Under the pieces are notes generated by a model that was not told the DNA's origin, did no database searches, and saw nothing but the letters and a program-made list of their open reading frames with translations. From Endocarpon pusillum Z07020 (lineage: Eukaryota > Ascomycota > Eurotiomycetes > Verrucariales > Verrucariaceae): a DNA stretch of 64,000 nt. Made by a program: the position numbers and the translations under genes. The DNA lies in the NCBI RefSeq assembly GCF_000464535.1, contig NW_006916077.1:53609-117608 (forward strand). Reading direction: 5' to 3'. Position 1 is the stretch's first letter. Each line of letters opens with the position of its first letter. This document shows positions 52,858-63,799 of this stretch, piece by piece.

Positions 52858-54219
52858 ATGGGTCCAGCTCGTCTACCTGCCGAGCATGTTGACGCTTCGC
52901 CGTTGGGCAAGCCGTTGCACTTCGAGTTTGCAGATAAAACTGCGCCAAACAGGTTTATGAAGGCGGCAATGACAGAACGGCTTTCAACCTGGGACCCTAA
53001 AGAGCTTTCAAAACGAGGAATTCCCACAGCGAACCTGATCAATGTGTACCGGAGATGGGGCGAAGGTGCTCTGGGTATGGTCTTGACCGGCAACATCATG
53101 ATCGACTACGATCAATTAGAAGCCGCAGGCAACCTCATCATCCCCCAAGATGCTACATTTGAAGGCGAGCGCTTTGAAGCGTTCAAAGAGCTCGCTGCAC
53201 AAACAAAGAAACATGGCATGCTTTTTGTGGGTCAAGTCAGCCACCCAGGTCGACAGGTCGAGTCAAGGATACAACCCAATCCAGTTTCCGCCTCTGATGT
53301 CCACCTGGAGGGTACTGTCATGGGCATGCAATTCGCGAAGCCTCATCCTGCCAGCCAGGAAGAAATCAACAACATCATCGACGGCTTTACTCACGCGGCA
53401 GAATTCCTCTACAAAGCCGGCTTTGACGGTATCGAACTTCACGGCGCGCACGGCTACCTCCTGGCACAGTTCCTCTCGTCAACCACCAACAAGCGCACCG
53501 ACAAGTACGGCGGCAGCCTCGCCAACCGCTCCCGCATCATCCTCGAGATCGCCAAATCCATCCGCGCCAAACTCCCCACCTCCACCGGTTTCATCCTCGG
53601 CATCAAGCTGAACAGCGTCGAATTCCAAGACGGCGGCTTCTCCGTCGAAGAGTGCCGCGATCTCTGCTCCTCACTCGAGAACGAAGGCCAATTCGACTTC
53701 GTCGAGCTCTCAGGCGGCACCTACCAATCGCTGGCCTTCTCGCACCAGCGCGAAAGCACCAAGAAGCGCGAAGCCTTCTTCCTCGAATTCGCCGACACCA
53801 TCACGCCCGCCCTCAGCAGGACACGCACCTACGTCACCGGCGGCCTGCGCACCGTGGCCGGGATGGTCAAGGCGCTCGAATCCGTCGACGGGGTCGGTCT
53901 CGCGCGCCCCGTCTGCCAGGAACCCTCCCTCGCCAAATCCATGCTCGAGGGCCGGGTCGACAGCGCGCTGGACCAGAAGATCGACCAGCAGAACTTCGGG
54001 CTCACCAATCTGGCGGCGGGCACGCAGATGCGCCAGCTGGGCAAGGATCAGCAGCCGATCGATCTGAGTCGCCAGGAGAACGTGGACGCCTTCTATCGCG
54101 ACATGGAGGCCTGGAACAAGAAGATGGCGGAGGATGGTCCCCGGATGAGTCTGTACGGGTACGTGGATATTGTGAGCCAGGAGGCCAGCCCCTATGGGAG
54201 CTCGGCTGGGGCGGCGTAA
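52858..54219 (+). CDS. Old-Yellow-Enzyme-like NADH:flavin oxidoreductase
   Basis: A 453-residue frame without intron. It begins MGPARLPAEHVDASPLGKPL and enters the TIM-barrel with APNRFMKAAMTERLS (FMN-binding start). GMVLTGNIMIDYDQLEAAGN, FVGQVSHPGRQVESRIQPNP (Gln and His of the flavin site), FDGIELHGAHGYLLAQFLSS and NKRTDKYGGSLANRSRIILE are the family blocks. VELSGGTYQSL and YVTGGLRTVAGM are the later phosphate-binding strands. Enzymes of this group reduce activated C=C bonds using FMN and NAD(P)H. The natural substrate is unknown. From about 53480 third codon positions become markedly GC-rich compared with the 5' half. No cysteine-cluster FeS extension is present, so it is the stand-alone type. 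Confidence 0.9.
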   Translation: MGPARLPAEHVDASPLGKPLHFEFADKTAPNRFMKAAMTERLSTWDPKELSKRGIPTANLINVYRRWGEGALGMVLTGNIMIDYDQLEAAGNLIIPQDATFEGERFEAFKELAAQTKKHGMLFVGQVSHPGRQVESRIQPNPVSASDVHLEGTVMGMQFAKPHPASQEEINNIIDGFTHAAEFLYKAGFDGIELHGAHGYLLAQFLSSTTNKRTDKYGGSLANRSRIILEIAKSIRAKLPTSTGFILGIKLNSVEFQDGGFSVEECRDLCSSLENEGQFDFVELSGGTYQSLAFSHQRESTKKREAFFLEFADTITPALSRTRTYVTGGLRTVAGMVKALESVDGVGLARPVCQEPSLAKSMLEGRVDSALDQKIDQQNFGLTNLAAGTQMRQLGKDQQPIDLSRQENVDAFYRDMEAWNKKMAEDGPRMSLYGYVDIVSQEASPYGSSAGAA

Positions 54220-54681
54220 AAATTGTAGAGTATTGGGGAATTGGGAGGGAAATCCGGGGCTGTAACTAGAAAATAGGATGAAAGAACCATGGAGACTTCT
54301 CTCATCCCATCTCCTTTTGCGTCGCCTTCTTGTTCTTTCCTCTTGTGACCATCATAAGACCACTGTTGCTCTTTCACGTAGGGGGTTAACCGACCAAAAT
54401 AGTAGGGGGCCTGATGCCTACTCTACTAAGCAAAGCAATCACATTAGAAACACAATATGAGGATCTGACGAAGAAAGGCGGAACCGTGAAGTAAACTACC
54501 AAAATTCTGGGGGATTAAGTAAGTCTGGCTGCTCGCTTGTTTTGCTTGCCATATATATACGGAGTCCTAGTGGAAGGTGTCTTGACGAATCAGTGAAAGG
54601 CGTGAAACCTCGGCTCGAAAAATTCGAATTTTTTGTTTTCTCTCTCTTCATCAGCAAACCCCAATGCATCACCACAACGCC
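54220..54681. other. Convergent spacer
   Basis: Shared 3' region of the OYE-like gene and the facing SDR gene. Contains TATATATACGGAGT near 54552-54565. No gene. Confidence 0.6.
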
Positions 54682-55794
54682 CTACACCAGATCCCCCTCC
54701 TTGACCCCGGCAGCCGCCAAGATCTCCCTGAAAACCTTCTCCTGCACCCTCCTCCCCTCCTCCGTCAGCACCCAACCCACCACCTCTCTCACCTGTCCAT
54801 CCATCATGAATGCCCCATCCGCCTCCTTCCCCGCGCAAGCGGCCGTGACTATCGTCCTCGCGCCTACATCGGCCCTCCGCGACAGGGCGATGAGCATGCC
54901 CTTCATGGCATAGTGGGTCACTGTGCCGAGAGGGTGAGAGACCGCGTTCTCCGGGGGTTTCATCTGGCCGAAGAAGGGGGTGTGGCAGAGGCCTGGGGTG
55001 GGGAGGGTGAGGATTGGACGGTATGAAGCGGACGGGGAGGATTTGAGACGACGAGCGAATTCGCGGATGAAGAGGATCTGGAGGAGCTTGGTCGTTGCGT
55101 ATCTGAGAGGGGGATGGAATGTGAGCTTTAGTTGGCTTTGAAGAGCAGGAAACCTGAATTTTCCCTCCGCAAGGAGGAAGTGAGGTGCGTACCGATCCGA
55201 GCTGTTGAATTTCTCCTCATCATTCAATGCCCTCAATATTCCTCCCTCTGCATTCCTCTCCTCAAATCTGGCCCAATAATGCGTGTCACTCGTCACCAGT
55301 ACCAGATGCGGAGTGCCCTTGAATCTCTCCGCCGTCTGCCTCAGCTTCGGCAACATCAGTACCGCAAGCAGGCACGTCGAAATGACATTGATCTGTAACG
55401 TACTCTCCCACCCATCCTCACTGAGCACAAACCTCCCTCCATCCAGCCCCGCGTTTTCCACGAGGGCGTCTACGCGTTCGAGTTCGGATGATGCGCGGTC
55501 AGCGAAGGCGCGGACGGATTTGAAGGAAGAGAGGTTGAGGGGCCAGACTTCGATTTGGGAGGCGGAGATATGGGGATTGGTCTCGAGGAGGGATTGCTTG
55601 GCTGCTTCGCCTTTGGAGGTGCTGCGGACGGCGATGATGAGTTTGAAGCAGTGGAGAGCGAGGAATTGCTTGGCCGCTTCGAAGCCCAGGCCCGAGTTGG
55701 AGCCGGTGATGATGATGGTTTGGTTTGAGAAGTCATGGTCGGGAAGCGCGGGGGTGACGAAGAATTGGGAATAGAGGAAAGAAAAGAAAAACAT
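54682..55794 (-). CDS. Short-chain dehydrogenase (retinol-dehydrogenase/protochlorophyllide-reductase-like)
   Basis: The start MFFFSFLYSQFFVTPALPDH is a hydrophobic anchor. The Rossmann motif is TIIITGSNSGLGFEAAKQFL, then IIAVRSTSKGEAAKQSLL with the NADP-preferring Arg. VDALVENAGL gives the NAG motif. The active-site Tyr-Lys is in YATTK. Between SDR and YATTK lies a 90-base stretch (55192-55103) with GTACGC donor and CAG acceptor; it is three-fold and stop-free, so the raw frame is open, but splicing gives FNSSDRYATTKLLQ and restores family spacing. So the mature product is about 340 residues. Substrate is unknown; similar fungal proteins act on steroids, retinoid-like or polyketide ketones. 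Confidence 0.85.
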   Translation of the reverse strand: MFFFSFLYSQFFVTPALPDHDFSNQTIIITGSNSGLGFEAAKQFLALHCFKLIIAVRSTSKGEAAKQSLLETNPHISASQIEVWPLNLSSFKSVRAFADRASSELERVDALVENAGLDGGRFVLSEDGWESTLQINVISTCLLAVLMLPKLRQTAERFKGTPHLVLVTSDTHYWARFEERNAEGGILRALNDEEKFNSSDRYAPHFLLAEGKFRFPALQSQLKLTFHPPLRYATTKLLQILFIREFARRLKSSPSASYRPILTLPTPGLCHTPFFGQMKPPENAVSHPLGTVTHYAMKGMLIALSRRADVGARTIVTAACAGKEADGAFMMDGQVREVVGWVLTEEGRRVQEKVFREILAAAGVKEGDLV

Positions 55795-56639
55795 GTTTAA
55801 CGACAGTTGCAGAGCTTGGGTTCAGTATTTGCTATTGTGGTTTTTCTCGTGCCGAGAATGCATGAAGGTGAGATATGAAGAGACAGGGAAATAAACGCTT
55901 TCCGAGAAGATACTCGGACACAGGTTGCTTGTACATAGTGACAAGTCTACCGTGATGAGCATCGGCCGATATACAAGTCTTGACCGATCCATGAAGCTTC
56001 TGTTGCTATGGGGTGGATTGGTAATCTGCTCGGAGGGCGGACGAAAAGAGGAAGCTGCATGTTGCCGCTGCATGTTATGTTGATGGCGTCATGACATAGT
56101 TTCGTCAAAGCGATTGGAAGAGGGCCGATTCAGTAGATACGTATTAGCTGTCTTGGGTGCGATGTGTGCATACAGAAGTTGGTGGTTGAGATCGACGACA
56201 GTATCCGGCCAGTGGTTACAGTACCCCTATCACCCACAGACGGACCGGCGACCACGCGCAGACTTCCGAGAGAGGGCCGCATGACACAAGTGCCTCTCCT
56301 GCAATGATGGCTTGAAACGCGTCTGTTGGACTAAACTAGGTGTCTGTGCTACCGCCCTTGCTCCTGAAAGCGGCCCTGCCATCTTGACCTTGTTCGTCTT
56401 TACCACCGCTACTCCGTACTCCCGCCCGGTATTGCTGTAGTGCTCTGGTGTCCAGCACCACCGGGGGACCTGACCCTTCGCCGTGGTATTGTACATAGCA
56501 CCATCATTATTTCCAATTTGAAAGCGCAATGTTCCAACAGTGGCCATCTGAACGCCTTCATAGTCATCCAGCATCACGCGCCGTGAACGTTGTGAAATGA
56601 CTTCGTACTATCGACCTGAGTGTCATGGAGCACCTAAGT
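55795..56639. other. Intergenic spacer
   Basis: Promoter of the SDR gene at left, 3' region of mcm2 at right; a TACTCCGTA motif at 56411-56419. The 115-codon minus-strand frame at 56230-56577 has no recognised feature. Confidence 0.5.
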
Positions 56640-59406
56640 TCAAGCTGTCACAACACCGACAGCATTGCTACCACCCCGAGGTCCACCTCTGTTCCTTCGT
56701 GATGCCTCTGGCCTTCTCAGGGTATATCTAGTAGGACCCGTTAGCAGCTTCAAGAATTCCATGGAATCATGTCACATACTTAGCGAAAGCTCTTGCCAAA
56801 GCCTTCTTGCAGCTGATTTTCTGGCTGCCTACAAATGAGTCAACCGTAACGGCGATGGCACGGTCAATGTCCTGTGTGGAGCAGAAATCTGAAAGCCGCA
56901 TTTTGCAAAATGCTTCTGCGATTCGCATAATGGCCTCGAGATGGCGGACCTAGTGTGGTCGTCAGTGATGAGTTTATGCTGGATCTCGAGCAACTCTTAC
57001 CGTGATGGGGTATGCTCCTGTTGCTAGACTTTCTCTTCTCATATCAGCAAAGAGCCTGGCGACCTTGTCTTGGTCGATCTGGTAGAGTTTCGGTCGGCAT
57101 CTCTCGCGGGCATATAAGATGTACTTCCTGAGCAACTCCTGGGATATCTCGCCCTCTTGCTTTGGCTCGTCATTGCTTTCATTTGATTGATCTGTCTCCA
57201 TGGCAGCTGTGTCGCCTCCATCCACACTGAGCTTAGCTGGATGAGCTCTGCCGTGACTGTTCACTACAAACTTGGCAAGTCTTTCGTCCTCGCTCGGCTC
57301 CACCGTGTCTCGCACAACACATAAAATATCAAAACGTGATAGGATAGGTTCTGTGAGCTCGACATTCTGACTGAACGGTACAGTACCATTATACCGACCG
57401 CCAATAGGATTAGCAGCTGCGACAATCGCACATCTCGCTTGCAAGGTGGTGACAATGCCGGCTTTGCTGATAGAGATGGTTTGCTGTTCCATCGCCTCGT
57501 GGATACTGGTTCGGTCTTGATCGTTCATCTTGTCAAACTCGTCGATCAAGCAGGTTCCTCTATCTGCCAGTACAAGAGCGCCGCCTTCGAGTGTCCACTC
57601 GGCAGTGAGAGGATCACGACGCACGGATGCTGTCAAACCAACGGCAGATGCACCTTGCCCAGTCGCAAACACGGCACGATGCGCAGTCTTCTCAATGTAC
57701 TTCAGCACTTGGGACTTTGCTGTGCCGGGATCTCCTAGAAGGAGAACATTGATGTCACCTCGGATCTTGTGCTTGCCTTGTGCCTCTTTGCTTACACCAC
57801 CAAACAGTGAAAGCGCCACGGCTGTTTTGATGTCGTCGTGACCATAAATGGACGGTGCAATAGAATGCACAATCTTTTCGACAATTGCTGGGTCTTTGGA
57901 CAGTGCTCTGATCTGCCGTTCGTCTTCTTCAGTGAGTCTGAAACCGGCCATCTGGTCATGTGTCTTGATAACGTGGTTGGCTTCCAGCATTGTGGCGAAG
58001 ACCGGAAAACCGTTCTTGTTGTTCAATTGGCCACTGTAGTTGTTGCGATAGATGGCTGTGACCTCAATCTCCTCTCCTGGCTTCGCTGAATCGATCAGAT
58101 CTGCCAGCAGAACAACTTCTCGATGGCGTGGTAGTCGGCCAGCCGGAACCGTGCCGGGTGATTCTTGTAAAGTCAACTTCTGGTAATTCCGGTAAACAGT
58201 CTTCTCGCTGTTCAACGTGAAAGGGCCGCGCGATTGGCAGTTCTGACAGTAGGTGATTTTGACTTCGGCAGATGTCGACTCTTGGGCGAAAGGGCCCAAT
58301 GTCACACCACATTTGGTACATGTGAATTTGACCATTTGCAGTTGAGGAAAGACCCCTGTGCGACGGGTTACTACCCCTGAGACGCGGACAAGACAGTTGA
58401 GGTGAGACTGTCTCAGCTGACGAAGGGTGTAATGGACTGGTAGATCTGATATTCTGACATGGATTTGTGGATGGATCAGACTGTAGTTCGGATAATGGAG
58501 ACGTGTTACCTCGAAAGCAGCTGCATCAAAGATCTTCAGCATCTCCGCCGGAGCATTGGCCAAGAAGTATGCCAGGATAGCTTTCGACGAAGCTAGGTGG
58601 TCATAGGAAACTTCAAGAGACTCGGAATTGACTTCTCCTAGTGTGCGGATTCGAGTCCCATAAACAGAAGTTCCGGTGGCATCGATGTACTCGGTCAAGA
58701 ATGACTTGAATTCGCGAGCAATGGTTTTCATGACAGAAGGTAATGTTACCCATTCTGTAATATTCGAAGCTTTGATATCCTGCAAAGTCTCGAGGGAGAG
58801 TTCTTCCTCCATGATGTTGCCATCCACCTCCATCTCATCCTGGTCCTCATCGTAGTGATGTCGACGTCGCCGGGGCTGTCTGGTCAGGTCAAGACCTGTA
58901 TCATCCTCTTCGTCAGGCATGAATGCAGCGGGCATTCGACGTCGGCGCGCGAGTTCGCGATCACGTTTGTCCAAACGTTCCTCGAGTTGCCGACGGGCAG
59001 CAACATCAAGTCCGTCGTAATCCCCTTCGTCGTCAATCATTCGTCCCTGGTAATTCTGTTGGTCTCGTCGTTCGCGTTCGTCCTTCATGAAGTTGTCGCC
59101 AAATAGGTCAATGCCGTCCTCATCTTCTGCCATCTCGTCTGCATCGTCAATGTCGCCGATGAGGTCATCTTCTTGGTCGACATCATCCTCTGCCTCGACA
59201 TCACGGGGCAGTACAGGTGGGGACGAAGGAGGAGCTGACCCTGATCAGTAGGTTCTTGATACCACTGTGATAGACTTACGACTAGATGCTAGTATTGAGG
59301 ATGACAACTCATCTTCCTCGTCGCGGGCGCGCTTTCTCCTGCTTGCGGCCGTCAGACCTCTGTTCGCTGCAGACATGCTGGGTCGTAGTGGAGAGCTATG
59401 AGACAT
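56640..59406 (-). CDS. mcm2: DNA replication licensing factor Mcm2
   Basis: Exons start at 59406 (MSHSSPLRPSMSAANRGL), 59240 (RSAPPSSPPVLPRD) and 56949 (VRHLEAIMRIAEAFCKMRLS). A last short exon encodes YTLRRPEASRRNRGGPRGGS, with TGA at 56640-56642. The acidic, Ser/Arg-rich N-terminus contains DGIDLFGDNFMKD, specific to Mcm2. The zinc finger is CTKCGVTLGPFAQ...YCQNC. The AAA+ motor has LLGDPGTAKSQVLKYIEK (Walker A), CLIDEFDKMND (Walker B), NPIGGRYNGTVPFSQNVELT and LSRFDILCVV (arginine finger). SIAPSIYGHDDIKTAVALSL is the typical Mcm entry. Mcm2 is part of the nuclear Mcm2-7 helicase loaded at origins. All junction phases fit. A MluI-box ACGCGT lies 180 bases upstream. Confidence 0.96.
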
Positions 59407-59872
59407 AGTTAGTGGCTTTGCTCCGAGCTTGCGCAAGACAGTTGAGTGATGAATTTGCGATCATACCTCATAGTGCCTATGAATCGATTGAGATGTGGCT
59501 ACTAGATAAATGTTCAGGGTGATGGTGGGGACTATGAAGAATTCACGAATTCGCGCGTTCAAGGAAGTGCGCGTCTGGAAACGCGACGCGTCACATTCAA
59601 TTTAAGCCAGTCTGTTGCAAAAGTAACCTGGGCTCTTGGCACTCAAATGAATGATTTTGGGCCAAAGGGAGTGGGCAGAGGTCCACGGCAAAGACTCACA
59701 TAGGCTTTCTCTCTGAAGTGGTGGCCACTCTCATTTGCAAAACCCCCTCTCCGAATCCCACCCCCACTCATCCTCGGCTTGTGATTGACTTGGCCCCATA
59801 AACGCAATCCCAGGCTGAGTCTCAATCTTCCACCTCAGAACTCTACCTGTTAGCCGACTTGTGAAGACTACG
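59407..59872. promoter_or_regulatory. Shared divergent promoter with MCB element
   Basis: The region between mcm2 (minus) and the UBR7-like gene (plus). At 59581-59591 it reads ACGCGACGCGT: an ACGCGT MluI cell-cycle box (59586-59591) overlapping an ACGCGA variant. Further CGCG-rich words are at 59550-59575. MBF-type factors bind such sites at replication genes in fungi, so G1/S control of mcm2 is likely. Confidence 0.6.
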
Positions 59873-61566
59873 ATGGATGCCTCGTTGGACAGGAAGATGG
59901 CACACGATACTGCCTCTCAAGAGCAGCCAAAGGTCACGAATGAATCGCAAGATTCCCAAACTGCTACGGAGTATGCATTCATCCATCAACTCCTGATCTG
60001 CCAAAGGTTCCGTCCATGTAATGGTTTCTGACCTCATTCGCTCAGCTTCATCAATACTCAGCTCCGGCTTGAAGCCGAAGCTCGAGAAGTGTTACCATAT
60101 GTGAGCCGATCATTTCCCTGTTCTGTCCTTGGTGTTATTCTCACCTTACCTAGGCCTTCGATTCATGCACCCAACCTTTAGGACCATTGCGACAAACAAT
60201 ATTCGCATGTACGACATGCAACCCTCCTCCCGCATCACCAGCCCAAGTTTATACACCCGCTGGTATCTGCTATTCTTGCTCGATTGCATGTCATGGCGAT
60301 CATACTCTTGTCGAACTTTTCAGTCGACGAAACTTTGTCTGTGATTGCGGTTCGACCCGAATGCCTACGACGTCGCCATGCACACTAAGAAGCGATCCGT
60401 TGACTGGCGCAAAGGGCGTGCATTCTCAAGAGGCAGCTAAAGCAAATCATTACAACCATAACTTTCAAAATAGATTCTGTGGTTGTGGGGAAGAGTATGA
60501 CGCAGCTCAGGAGAAGGGCACAATGTTTCAATGCCTAGGCTTAGGTACCGTGGAGACAGGGGAGTGCGGGGAGGACTGGTGGCATCCGGAGTGCCTGATG
60601 GGTCTCCCTCGTAACTGGCGCAGATTGAAAACGTGTGCAGCAGAGCAACCAAAAGCAGAAAACAGTGTGCTCTCCACATCGGAAGCACTTGAGTTGGACG
60701 AAGATCACTCAGCCCCGCCTGGCTTCCCACACGAGGACGACTTTGAGGCGCTATTGTGCTTCAAATGTGTCGAGTCAAATCCTTGGATTAAGCAGTACGC
60801 CAGTGCTCCAGGATTCCTCCCACCCTTATTTAAGCATGATAACGCTCCAGCTGCAGCCGTCGATGCAGAAGTGACGGCGCTTGAAACAGGTTGCACGAGC
60901 AAAATAATTTCTTCGACATTGGATGAGCCAAGAAAGCGAAAAGCAAACGATGAAAATGATTTGCGATCATCAAGTCCTTTTAAGCGAGTAAGACAGGAAT
61001 CGCAGCCACCATCGACAGAGAGTGGCCTTCAAACAAACGACAACATGACAGCACAACCAAAGCAAAAGCACGATTTCTTGTCACCAGCACCACAGGGCAC
61101 ATTTTCGTTATTCCTTAAAGAGGATTTCCGGGATCACATCTGTCACTGTCCAAGGTGCTATCCGAATATAATCCCACACCCGCAGCTCCTAGAGGAAGAA
61201 GACACATATGAGCCACCAGTATCCGAGTCTGGAGAATCGGATGGAGGCCCAGGATCAGGGGTTCGCAGTCACGGTACTGGCAGCCTTCTCGAGCGGGGAG
61301 AGGCGGCATTGAATAACATGGACAGAGTGAGGGCGATTGAAGGTGTCATGGTCTACAATCATCTCAAGGACAAAGTGAAGGATTTCTTGAAACCATATGC
61401 GGAAAGTGGGAAGGCCGTGGGAGCAGAAGATATCAAAGCATATTTTGAAAAGCTCAGAGGAGACGACGCTGCGATCAGAGAAGCGGGAACTAAACCAGGT
61501 AACCACGACGAGGACAAGGAGAACGACGGAGGAACAGACTACTGCAAAGAACAGAGGGGGTGTTGA
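59873..61566 (+). CDS. UBR-type zinc finger and PHD protein (UBR7/Mlo2-like)
   Basis: Three exons (59873-59970, 60046-60100, 60154-61566) give 521 residues. After an N-terminus MDASLDRKMAHDTASQEQPK and FINTQLRLEAEAREVLPYAF comes the UBR box: CTQPLGPLRQTIFACTTC, GICYSCSIACHGDHTLVELF, RRNFVCDCGSTR. A PHD-type finger follows: FCGCGEEYDAA, MFQCLGLG, DWWHPECLMGL and later LLCFKCVESNPW. Basic and acidic low-complexity sequence leads to FSLFLKEDFRDHICHCPRCY, then a C-terminal helix. This order is that of UBR7 and fission-yeast Mlo2; the human member is reported as a chromatin-directed ubiquitin ligase. The fungal role is less known. It is expressed divergently from mcm2. Confidence 0.88.
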
Positions 61567-62122
61567 TAGCGCCTACCTACTGCCGAACGTGCTGTCAGGA
61601 AAAACTAGGCAACCTCTTGCATCGTCTCGGAGGATTATTCGGCGCACCGTCTTATGCTCCGCCCCGCAGACAGGCAGCGCGAGTCGTCCATCCCACCATC
61701 AACATGGCAGCTTCCTTTGAGATCTCCAAATTTACTGCAATGTTTCTTCGCGGCCTTGTGAGACCATGCCATCTTCCCCGCATTCAATTGCAAGCTCCAC
61801 CCCGCATATTGTCGCGCTTTGCAGCTCCAGGAAGGGGTTACGCTGATCTACCAGGAATCGTCGGCCCAGTTCAGCTGCCAATGCAACGTCAGGAAAAAGC
61901 ATTACAGTGCACGTCAGGTATAATGTTTTCTTTCGATCTTTGCAAACACATGGTTCCAAAAGCAGACCTAGCAAAAAAGGCCGATACCGTCTACATGCCT
62001 TTTCTTTAGATATCTACTGTTGCTGCCATGGGTGTCGCTATTGACCTATATCCACCCTTTCTGGTATGCTAGCCTTTCATTCAAGATCTTTTTCATACTG
62101 AATTTGGCTCTTTTATTGTACA
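61567..62122. other. Spacer before alpha-galactosidase gene
   Basis: Terminator side of the UBR7-like gene and promoter of the GH27 gene. A 149-codon frame at 61560-62009 shows no family feature. Confidence 0.5.
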
Positions 62123-63595
62123 ATGATGTATCTCCCTTGGCTAGCAACCGCCTCGGCAGCTCTCTCCTTCTCAGTCCATGCATTGTACCCGCTCAATGAG
62201 CTGGCTAAAACGCCTCAAATGGGATGGAATAATTGGAATTCATTTGGATGTGACGTGGACGAAGAATTGCTGATCTCGGCAACTGAGAAAATCATTCAGT
62301 ACGGGCTAAGAGATGCTGGCTATCAATATATTGTCCTCGACGACTGCTGGTCAAACGGCAGAAGCTCCAATGGTACCCTCCAAGCCAACACCACAAGATT
62401 TCCTAGCGGCATGGCGGAGGTTGCAGATCGTATACACAATGAAGGATTCAAGTTCGGGATGTACAGTTCTGCCGGCACCTATACCTGTGCACGCTACGCT
62501 GGCTCCTTGAATTATGAGCACCAAGACGCCCAGACCTTCGCCGGCTGGGGTGTCGACTATCTCAAATACGACAACTGCTACAACGAAGGTCAGAGTGGCA
62601 ATCCACTCATTACATACGACCGCTACAAGAAAATGTCGGACGCCCTCAACTCTACCGGTCGGCAAATCTTGTATTCGATGTGCAACTGGGGCGAAGACTA
62701 CCCCTGGAAATGGGCCCAGACTGTTGCTAATAGCTGGCGAATGAGCGGCGACATCTACGACAGTTTCAACCGCCCTGACGCTCGCTGCCCCTGCACTGGG
62801 AACGAAGAATACAACTGCGCCCTCCCTGGCTTTCACTGTTCAGCCATGAATATCCTCAACAAGGTCAGTCATTACATTGACAAGGGTGTCCCGCACGCAT
62901 GGAATGACCTGGATGCTCTCGAAGTCGGCAATGGTGGCATGACCGACGACGAATACAAAACCCACTTCACTATGTGGGCGGCAGTCAAATCTGCGCTATT
63001 GATGGGAAACGATATGGGCAGACTCTCGGCACGAGATCTCTCCATCCTCAACAATCCTGCCATCATAGCGCTGAATCAGGACCCGAGAGGTACCTCCGCC
63101 GTGCGCGTCTGGCGATACGATGTTGATGACGTCGACAGATATGGGCAGGGCGAGATCCAGATGTGGAGCGGCCAACTATCTGGTGGTGACTATTTTGTCG
63201 CACTCCTCAATGCCGGCAACAGCTCGCGGGAGATGAACGCAATGGCCGATGATATCTTCTACGACGACGGCGAGGAAGGGACAAGCGAGGAGTCAACTAT
63301 GGAATGGACAATCCACGACCTTTGGGCAAATCGCATGCCGGAGGATGTGGCTCAGGCACTCATTGATGGCAACTCGACACAGGCGTCGAGTCTCAATGTC
63401 ACATCGTATTACTTTAATGCAACTGAGACGAGCTATGAGGACGGATTGGCAAGTAACAACACATTGTTGCTGGGGCAGCCGGTAGGGACATTAAGTGCGA
63501 AGGTAATGATCACGGCGGAGGTTCCTCGACATGGCATTATGGCTTATCGACTGCGGCTGGCAGGTTGGGGTCTGAGAAAGAGGGACGAATTGTGA
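62123..63595 (+). CDS. Secreted GH27 alpha-galactosidase
   Basis: A 490-residue frame without introns. MMYLPWLATASAALSFSVHA is a signal peptide. The (beta/alpha)8 domain starts TPQMGWNNWNSFGC and shows YIVLDDCW and FKFGMYSSAGTYTC. GVDYLKYDNC carries the nucleophile Asp150 and NSWRMSGDI the acid/base Asp210 with Arg206. Later blocks are HAWNDLDALEVGNGGMTDDE, FTMWAAVKSALLMGNDM and NNPAIIALNQDPRG. The C-terminal beta domain ends ITAEVPRHGIMAYRL. The enzyme releases terminal alpha-1,6-galactose from melibiose, raffinose-type sugars or galactomannan outside the cell. There are several N-glycosylation sites (NGT, NTT, NST, NSS, NVT). It lacks the ricin-type domain of longer fungal members, so it resembles the AglB-type length class. 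Confidence 0.94.
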   Translation: MMYLPWLATASAALSFSVHALYPLNELAKTPQMGWNNWNSFGCDVDEELLISATEKIIQYGLRDAGYQYIVLDDCWSNGRSSNGTLQANTTRFPSGMAEVADRIHNEGFKFGMYSSAGTYTCARYAGSLNYEHQDAQTFAGWGVDYLKYDNCYNEGQSGNPLITYDRYKKMSDALNSTGRQILYSMCNWGEDYPWKWAQTVANSWRMSGDIYDSFNRPDARCPCTGNEEYNCALPGFHCSAMNILNKVSHYIDKGVPHAWNDLDALEVGNGGMTDDEYKTHFTMWAAVKSALLMGNDMGRLSARDLSILNNPAIIALNQDPRGTSAVRVWRYDVDDVDRYGQGEIQMWSGQLSGGDYFVALLNAGNSSREMNAMADDIFYDDGEEGTSEESTMEWTIHDLWANRMPEDVAQALIDGNSTQASSLNVTSYYFNATETSYEDGLASNNTLLLGQPVGTLSAKVMITAEVPRHGIMAYRLRLAGWGLRKRDEL

Positions 63596-63799
63596 CTTAC
63601 ACCAGGGTGACGTGCCAACTGGCAAACCCGCTTATCTCTAAGTTTACTGGTCGACAACGAGCTGATTTCAATGAATACTGACACGTATACATTAGTACAT
63701 CGTATACAGTGAGAGCTCACGAACAGATAAAAGTACGCAAAATAGTCTCCATAATAAAAGATGGTACTCCGTAGATTAGTAGTACTAACATAGTTACTA

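Noticed and set aside
52332..53099. 255-codon minus-strand frame
   Set aside because: Antisense to the OYE-like gene start and promoter; composition effect only.
53652..54269. 205-codon plus-strand frame
   Set aside because: Shadow of the GC-rich 3' half of the OYE-like gene in another frame.
61560..62009. 149-codon frame after the UBR7-like gene
   Set aside because: No recognisable domain; overlaps likely 3' UTR and the GH27 promoter.
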